A stretch of 48,517 nucleotides of DNA from the NCBI GenBank assembly GCA_012522075.1, contig JAAYLG010000109.1, forward strand, positions 1 to 48,517, in the 5' to 3' direction. This DNA comes from Bacillota bacterium (lineage in GTDB: Bacteria > Bacillota > Dethiobacteria > Dethiobacterales > Dethiobacteraceae). Positions 48,498 through 48,517 of this stretch are shown piece after piece. Made by a program: the position numbers and the translations under genes. Within the stretch, counting starts at the first letter, position 1. Every line of letters begins with the position of its first letter. The notes under the pieces are model-generated. The model saw nothing but the letters and a program-made list of their open reading frames with translations, was not told where the DNA came from and ran no database searches.

Positions 48498-48517
48498 ATG
48501 GAAGTAGTTCGTTTAGT
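48498..48517 (+). CDS. Start of a gene cut off by the window edge
   Basis: ATG 48498, with AAGGAGG 13 bases before it, begins MEVVRL and runs off the window. Too little is present for identification. The inverted repeat just before it raises the possibility of a transposase gene, which cannot be judged here. Confidence 0.45.

Overview
The window looks like chromosomal DNA of an anaerobic, endospore-forming Clostridia-type Firmicute, most likely near the Peptococcaceae/Desulfotomaculum group. The evidence is a complete eight-gene spoIIIA operon (43115-48379), the neighbouring order pilus genes - aroK - pepQ - efp - CD1247-like gene, many GTG/TTG starts behind strong Shine-Dalgarno sites, and a selenocysteine-encoding UGA. 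No rRNA, tRNA or CRISPR array was seen.

Layout. 0.1-2.3 kb: an ArsB/NhaD-type transporter and a convergent cysteine hydrolase. 2.6-4.2 kb (minus): a yedE-tusA-DUF3343 cluster of the kind linked to selenium/sulfur handling. 4.4-7.0 kb: an ECF sigma factor, its zinc-finger anti-sigma factor and two membrane proteins in one overlapping operon. 7.1-9.7 kb: a hypothetical gene, a short-chain dehydrogenase, the remnant of a second one, and an internally duplicated cupin-like protein. 9.8-21.4 kb: a LysR regulator divergent from a 3-hydroxyisobutyrate-dehydrogenase-like enzyme, then a dipeptide/oligopeptide ABC transporter operon with a UGSC-family selenoprotein embedded after the binding-protein gene, then an MFS transporter. 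The selenoprotein is one 538-codon frame (14108-15724) interrupted only by a UGA at 14411, and a strong hairpin starts a few bases after that UGA. 21.6-22.9 kb: two TadE/TadG-like genes.

23.2-30.2 kb is a surface-protein island: a SARP/BTAD-type regulator, direct repeats spaced by about 11 bp before an extended -10, a small gene broken by a stop codon, two TasA/camelysin-like proteins with SipW-type signal peptides, an acidic secreted protein, a SipW-type signal peptidase with a large membrane domain, a DUF5305 protein and an LPXTG-anchored protein with 17-residue proline/acidic repeats. It reads as a self-contained system for making, processing and anchoring an extracellular fibre or matrix.

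30.3-39.9 kb encodes a type IV pilus: a divergent major pilin, then pilC, a sigma-70 factor, pilM, pilN, pilO, pilB, a prepilin peptidase and four pseudopilin-like genes. One pseudopilin appears frameshifted in a run of G. No pilT lies in the window. 40.1-42.9 kb holds aroK, pepQ, efp and a zinc-ribbon protein, ending in tandem terminators. 43.1-48.4 kb is spoIIIAA-AH. The window ends at the start of another gene preceded by a 10-bp inverted repeat.
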